In this document: positions 62,868-64,000 of the stretch, in pieces
How the letters are laid out: each line of letters opens with the position of its first letter
Position numbering within the stretch: the stretch's first letter is position 1
Origin: Streptomyces sp. NBC_01198
Lineage (GTDB): Bacteria; Actinomycetota; Actinomycetes; Streptomycetales; Streptomycetaceae
Assembly: GCF_036010485.1 (NCBI RefSeq)
Contig: NZ_CP108568.1
Location: 4,471,001 to 4,535,000 of the forward strand
Direction of reading: 5' to 3'
DNA: 64,000 nucleotides
Translations under genes and position numbers: made by a program
The notes under the pieces: generated by a model
What the model saw: only the letters and a program-made list of their open reading frames with translations
Databases searched by the model: none
What the model was told of the DNA's origin: nothing

Positions 62868-64000
62868 CGCGCGGTGCCTCCTTCAGCGGCGTCGTGGGGT
62901 TCGAGGACGGCCAGTAGGCGGAGCATGGGCTCGCTGGCGGTCTGCAGGGACGTGATCAGTTGCAGTCGCCGCCGTGCCGTGCGGTCGAGTTCGGCTTCCT
63001 TCGGGCGGGCGCTGGCGAAGATCGCGTCTTGCCGCCATTCGGCGACGCGGCGACGGTAGGGGGCGAGCGTCTCGTCGATCTTCCTGCGGTAGTCGGCCTC
63101 CAGCGTGACCAGATGGTCCTGCGCGGCGTCGATAGCGTTGGGGACGAGTGCTCCGAGGCCGGGAAGGTCGCGGGGGGTAGCGCGGCCCGGCATGTTCGGG
63201 CCCACCCCGTAGCGCTCCAGAGTGTCCGCGGTCAGCTTCTCCACGACGGGGTCGCCGGAGAGGCCGGAAACGGCCATCCACTCGACGATGGTGGGCTTGC
63301 CCAGGGCGTTCGAGTAGACGCCCTGCACCAGGTACGTCGGGCTGTCCACGGTGGCGGCGAGCACGGGGGCCTTGTGTCGCCCGATCTCGACCAGCACCTT
63401 GTCCGTCAGCCAGTCCAGGACGGGGTGGATGTCGGTGACGTAGGAGACGTTCGGCCACTGGGAGGCGGTGGTCTCCCGTGCCGCCTTCAGACGCGCACCG
63501 GCGAGGCCCTTGGAGAAGGTGACGCGGATACGGCCGGGCGCGTTCTTGCGCGGCAGGATCTCCTGCTCGTCGAGGTACGACTTGGGCAGCGCCTTGAGGC
63601 GGTATAGCAGGTCCCTCGGCGGTTCGAAGGCGATGGTGCCGTTGTCCTCGCGCCGCAGGGAGAGCATGTCCTCGGGGTTGGGATGGCAGACCTGCCGCAG
63701 CGCCTCGTCGAAGTAGTCGGCCGTGGAGGGGAAGAGCTTCGGCACTTCTGCCCGTGCCACCTCGGGGTGTTCGTGCACCGCTCCGACCTGTCCGAGCAGC
63801 CCGGCGAGGAAGGCGGCACCGCCCTGCTGCGACTGCTTGATGGACTGCTCGACCGTGCGGCCGGCGACCAGGTCCTGGGTAAGGCGGTTCTCCTCCTCCT
63901 TGGCCCGGTACAGGCCGGTGACGGCCTCAGCCGATCCCTCGATCTTGTGGGCTTCCTCCTCACGCCTGAGGAGCTTCTCCCCCACCAGCCGGTCGTCCAG
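62864..64000 (-). CDS. C-terminal part of a helicase-like protein, DrmD-type (runs off the right edge)
   Basis: The frame is open to the window edge, giving at least 378 residues of the C-terminus. It has EEEAHKIEGSAEAVTG, a coiled-coil-like KEEENRLTQDLVAG segment, and a beta-rich part (VTDIHPVLDWLTDKVLVEIG, SPTYLVQGVYSNALGKPTIV) followed by a long helix with QLITSLQTASEPMLRLLAVL. This layout resembles what follows the SNF2-helicase core in DrmD of DISARM or in BrxH proteins. The helicase motifs themselves would be to the right of the window, so this identity is an inference. Its stop overlaps the methyltransferase start (ATGA), making it the first seen gene of the operon. Confidence 0.6.
   Translation of the reverse strand: MDDRLVGEKLLRREEEAHKIEGSAEAVTGLYRAKEEENRLTQDLVAGRTVEQSIKQSQQGGAAFLAGLLGQVGAVHEHPEVARAEVPKLFPSTADYFDEALRQVCHPNPEDMLSLRREDNGTIAFEPPRDLLYRLKALPKSYLDEQEILPRKNAPGRIRVTFSKGLAGARLKAARETTASQWPNVSYVTDIHPVLDWLTDKVLVEIGRHKAPVLAATVDSPTYLVQGVYSNALGKPTIVEWMAVSGLSGDPVVEKLTADTLERYGVGPNMPGRATPRDLPGLGALVPNAIDAAQDHLVTLEADYRRKIDETLAPYRRRVAEWRQDAIFASARPKEAELDRTARRRLQLITSLQTASEPMLRLLAVLEPHDAAEGGTAR

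Noticed and set aside
61671..63059. 462-codon plus-strand open frame
   Set aside because: Antisense shadow across the methyltransferase gene and its overlap with the upstream gene.
48326..64000. BREX system
   Set aside because: No PglZ, BrxC or BrxA seen within the window; the DUF1998 helicase fits DISARM or Druantia better. It could be revisited if genes to the right show otherwise.
1..64000. CRISPR arrays, rRNA genes, other tRNA genes
   Set aside because: No regularly spaced repeats and no rRNA or full tRNA pattern noticed while reading.

Overview
The window looks like actinomycete, most probably Streptomyces, chromosomal DNA. It is very GC-rich, uses many GTG starts and overlapping ATGA/GTGA junctions, and carries families common in that genus: DUF4232 lipoprotein, DUF899, SUKH and SitI3 immunity proteins, trypco2, and a VapBC-like pair. 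The assignment rests on style and family content only.

Region 1 (1-15.5 kb) is ordinary accessory chromosome made of single genes and short pairs. It holds an edge-truncated serine hydrolase, a TPM-type membrane protein, a SRPBCC protein, a DUF4232 lipoprotein, a VOC protein, a DUF899 protein, a PIN-domain toxin with its antitoxin, a HEAT-repeat protein, an epimerase-like reductase, two SUKH immunity-type proteins, a nucleotidyltransferase, an acetamidase/formamidase, and a six-TM membrane protein divergent from a TetR regulator with a clear paired operator between them.

Region 2 (15.5-31.5 kb) is a scrap yard of mobile DNA and conflict genes. It has a 5'-truncated NACHT-type protein with two TTA codons; two adjacent genes that share an amyloid-like motif, at the C-terminus of one and the N-terminus of the other; a partial tRNA-Pro 3' end with its terminator hairpin (an integration scar at 20.21 kb); and a decayed duplicate of a phosphatase gene. 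It also has a WXG-type partner, a polymorphic toxin with a CdiA-CT-type tRNase tail and a SitI3 immunity protein in one overlapping operon; a decayed HD phosphohydrolase; a PD-(D/E)xK-like protein; the intact phosphatase; another SUKH protein; two poorly characterised proteins; a DDE transposase scrap; and a complete IS110-family element.

Region 3 (31.5-64 kb) is a dense antiviral island. In order it carries a GIY-YIG protein, a single-chain nuclease-methyltransferase with a type ISP-like C-terminus, a small unknown protein, a 1873-residue DUF4011-helicase-nuclease (Hhe-like), a fused GmrSD type IV restriction enzyme, a trypco2 plus trypsin-nSTAND pair, and a four-gene operon running off the right edge. 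That operon encodes a helicase-type C-terminus, an Eco57I-class methyltransferase, a giant DEAD helicase with a DUF1998 region, and a RelE-like/UvrD helicase fusion. Its genes overlap by 4 bases at every junction, and its content resembles class 1 DISARM with drmA and drmB fused and a RelE-UvrD protein as the last gene.

The tRNA scar, the duplicated segment, the gene fragments and the IS110 copy indicate repeated insertion. Regions 2 and 3 probably arrived in pieces. The best candidates for under-described biology are the amyloid-motif gene pair (17.9-19.9 kb) and the DISARM-related operon with its RelE-UvrD component.
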